From Bacteroidia bacterium (GTDB taxonomy: Bacteria > Bacteroidota > Bacteroidia > NS11-12g > UBA9320): a stretch of 8,582 nt of DNA. Where the stretch lies: assembly GCA_029253325.1 (NCBI GenBank), contig JAQWZS010000098.1, forward strand, positions 1 through 8,582, written 5' to 3'. The translations under genes were made by a program, and so were the position numbers. Positions within the stretch are counted from its first letter, which is position 1. Each line of letters starts with the position of its first letter. Below, piece after piece: positions 7,813-8,582 of this stretch. Under the pieces are notes generated by a model. It worked only from the letters and a program-made list of their open reading frames with translations, was not told where the DNA came from and did not search any database.

Positions 7813-7833
7813 ACGAGCAACAAAGTTACTCGT
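7813..7833. repeat. Inverted repeat upstream of the winged-helix gene; terminator-like on the plus strand
   Basis: Arms 7813-7821 (acgagcaac) and 7825-7833 (gttactcgt) pair over nine positions around a 3-base loop. Eight are Watson-Crick and one is a mismatch, which becomes a G-U pair in minus-strand RNA. On the plus strand the right arm runs into six T residues (7833-7838), giving a terminator-like shape, although no plus-strand gene leads into it. On the minus strand, the direction of all genes here, the A-run precedes the stem and there is no U-run, so it should not terminate the operon. It lies 15 bases before the winged-helix start codon and overlaps a promoter-like box, so an operator is an alternative reading. 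Confidence 0.55.
7821..7828 (-). promoter_or_regulatory. Candidate Bacteroidota -7 box (TAACTTTG) for the winged-helix gene
   Basis: Minus-strand TAACTTTG (7828 to 7821) matches the TAnnTTTG -7 consensus of the Bacteroidota primary sigma factor exactly. It ends 23 bases before the ATG at 7797, which would give a short leader. No clear TTTG -33 element is seen at the expected distance upstream, so the promoter is tentative. The box sits inside the inverted repeat at 7813-7833, so a protein bound there could block it. Confidence 0.4.
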
Positions 7834-7847
7834 TTTTTATTAGATTT

Positions 7848-8582
7848 CTATAATCTCCCATCAATATTTTCTTTTGGCAAAGTAGATTTAACATCAAATA
7901 TTACTCCAGAATCACCTACTAAATCTTTGATATTCATCGACAAGAACTGATGGTGTGACACCGCAAGAATAACCGCAGAATATAACCCTTCGGGTTTTTC
8001 TATCATTTCAATATTATACTCATCCATTACTTCTTGAGGATTTACCCATGGGTCATAGACTGAAACCTCAGTTCCATACTCATTAAACTCATTAACAATA
8101 TCAACAACACCCGAATTACGTATATCAGGGCAATTCTCCTTAAACGTAATGCCTAGAATTAAAACTCGAGCCGATCGAATAGCATGATTTTTGTTAATAA
8201 GCATCTTCACTACTTTGTTAGCAACAAAAGCCCCCATATTTTCATTAATTCTTCGTCCTGACAAAATAACTTCGGGATAATATCCCAATTGTTGTGCTTT
8301 GTAAGTAAGATAATAAGGGTCTACTGAAATGCAATGCCCCCCAACTAATCCTGGCCTAAAGGGTAAGAAATTCCATTTAGAACCTGCTGCCTCTAATACT
8401 TCAAGCGTGTCTATACCTATACGATCAAAAATCAAAGCAAGCTCATTAACGAATGAAATATTTAAATCTCTTTGACAATTTTCAATCACCTTAGAACCCT
8501 CAGCTACCTTGATAGAAGATGCTTTAAAAGTTCCAGCTGTTATAACCGATTGATATAACTGATCAACTATTTCTGCCACCTC
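7848..8582 (-). CDS. UDP-N-acetylhexosamine 6-dehydrogenase, TviB/WbpO-like (5' part outside window)
   Basis: This frame is open to the right edge; 244 residues are present and roughly the first 180-190 of a normal length of about 430 are missing, including the Rossmann NAD domain. The GTG at 8579 is an internal valine, not the start. The central UDPG/MGDP dehydrogenase domain shows SSIKVAEGSKVIENCQRDLN and LPFRPGLVGGHCISVDPYY, whose cysteine is the catalytic thiol. The C-terminal UDP-binding domain has LGITFKENCPDIRNS and SVYDPWVNP. The family oxidises C6 of UDP-GlcNAc or UDP-GalNAc twice, using two NAD+, to give the uronic acid. The match is to the TviB/WbpO branch rather than plain UDP-glucose dehydrogenase, which is recognition by memory. 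It lies 50 bases before the winged-helix gene. With the downstream WlbA/WbpB-like and WbpE-like genes it could start a 2,3-diamino uronic acid pathway. Confidence 0.94.
   Translation of the reverse strand, partial: EVAEIVDQLYQSVITAGTFKASSIKVAEGSKVIENCQRDLNISFVNELALIFDRIGIDTLEVLEAAGSKWNFLPFRPGLVGGHCISVDPYYLTYKAQQLGYYPEVILSGRRINENMGAFVANKVVKMLINKNHAIRSARVLILGITFKENCPDIRNSGVVDIVNEFNEYGTEVSVYDPWVNPQEVMDEYNIEMIEKPEGLYSAVILAVSHHQFLSMNIKDLVGDSGVIFDVKSTLPKENIDGRL

Noticed and set aside
8577..8579. GTG as start of the 6-dehydrogenase
   Set aside because: The frame continues in the upstream direction to the window edge and the missing N-terminal NAD-binding domain is essential to this family, so this is an internal valine codon.

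Overview
The window is part of a surface-polysaccharide (capsule or exopolysaccharide) gene cluster. All eight genes lie on the minus strand and read right to left. The DNA is AT-rich, start codons lack clear Shine-Dalgarno sequences, one promoter-like TAnnTTTG box is present, and the export protein has the Bacteroidota type of N-terminus. Together these suggest a Bacteroidota bacterium, perhaps in the Cytophagales, although the exact lineage is a guess.

In transcription order, the right edge (7848-8582) holds the C-terminal part of a TviB/WbpO-type UDP-N-acetylhexosamine 6-dehydrogenase. Next comes a winged-helix protein fused to a degenerate nucleotidyltransferase-like domain (7267-7797), bracketed by two inverted repeats that share a GAGTAA half-site. 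Five tightly packed genes follow: rfbB (6132-7184), cysQ (5338-6135), a WbpE-like PLP aminotransferase (4193-5338), a Gfo/Idh/MocA oxidoreductase of WlbA/WbpB type (3181-4200) and rfbA (2309-3175). The first four of these overlap by 1-8 bases and rfbA follows after 5 bases, so they look like one translationally coupled operon. The left quarter (1-2167) is a single long open frame with no stop inside the window. It encodes a Wza-type outer-membrane export protein with a Poly_export domain and at least five complete SLBB repeats plus the start of a sixth.

Two sugar-nucleotide routes are interleaved. RfbA and RfbB make dTDP-4-keto-6-deoxy-glucose. The 6-dehydrogenase, the Gfo/Idh oxidoreductase and the aminotransferase match the first steps of the Wbp/Wlb route to a 2,3-diamino uronic acid. 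CysQ, a PAP/PAPS phosphatase, hints that sulfation may be linked to this locus. The acetyltransferase, epimerase, RfbC/RfbD, glycosyltransferase and Wzc genes needed to complete these routes are not in the window. Most of the content is conventional. The least explained element is the winged-helix/MNT-like regulator with its flanking inverted repeats.
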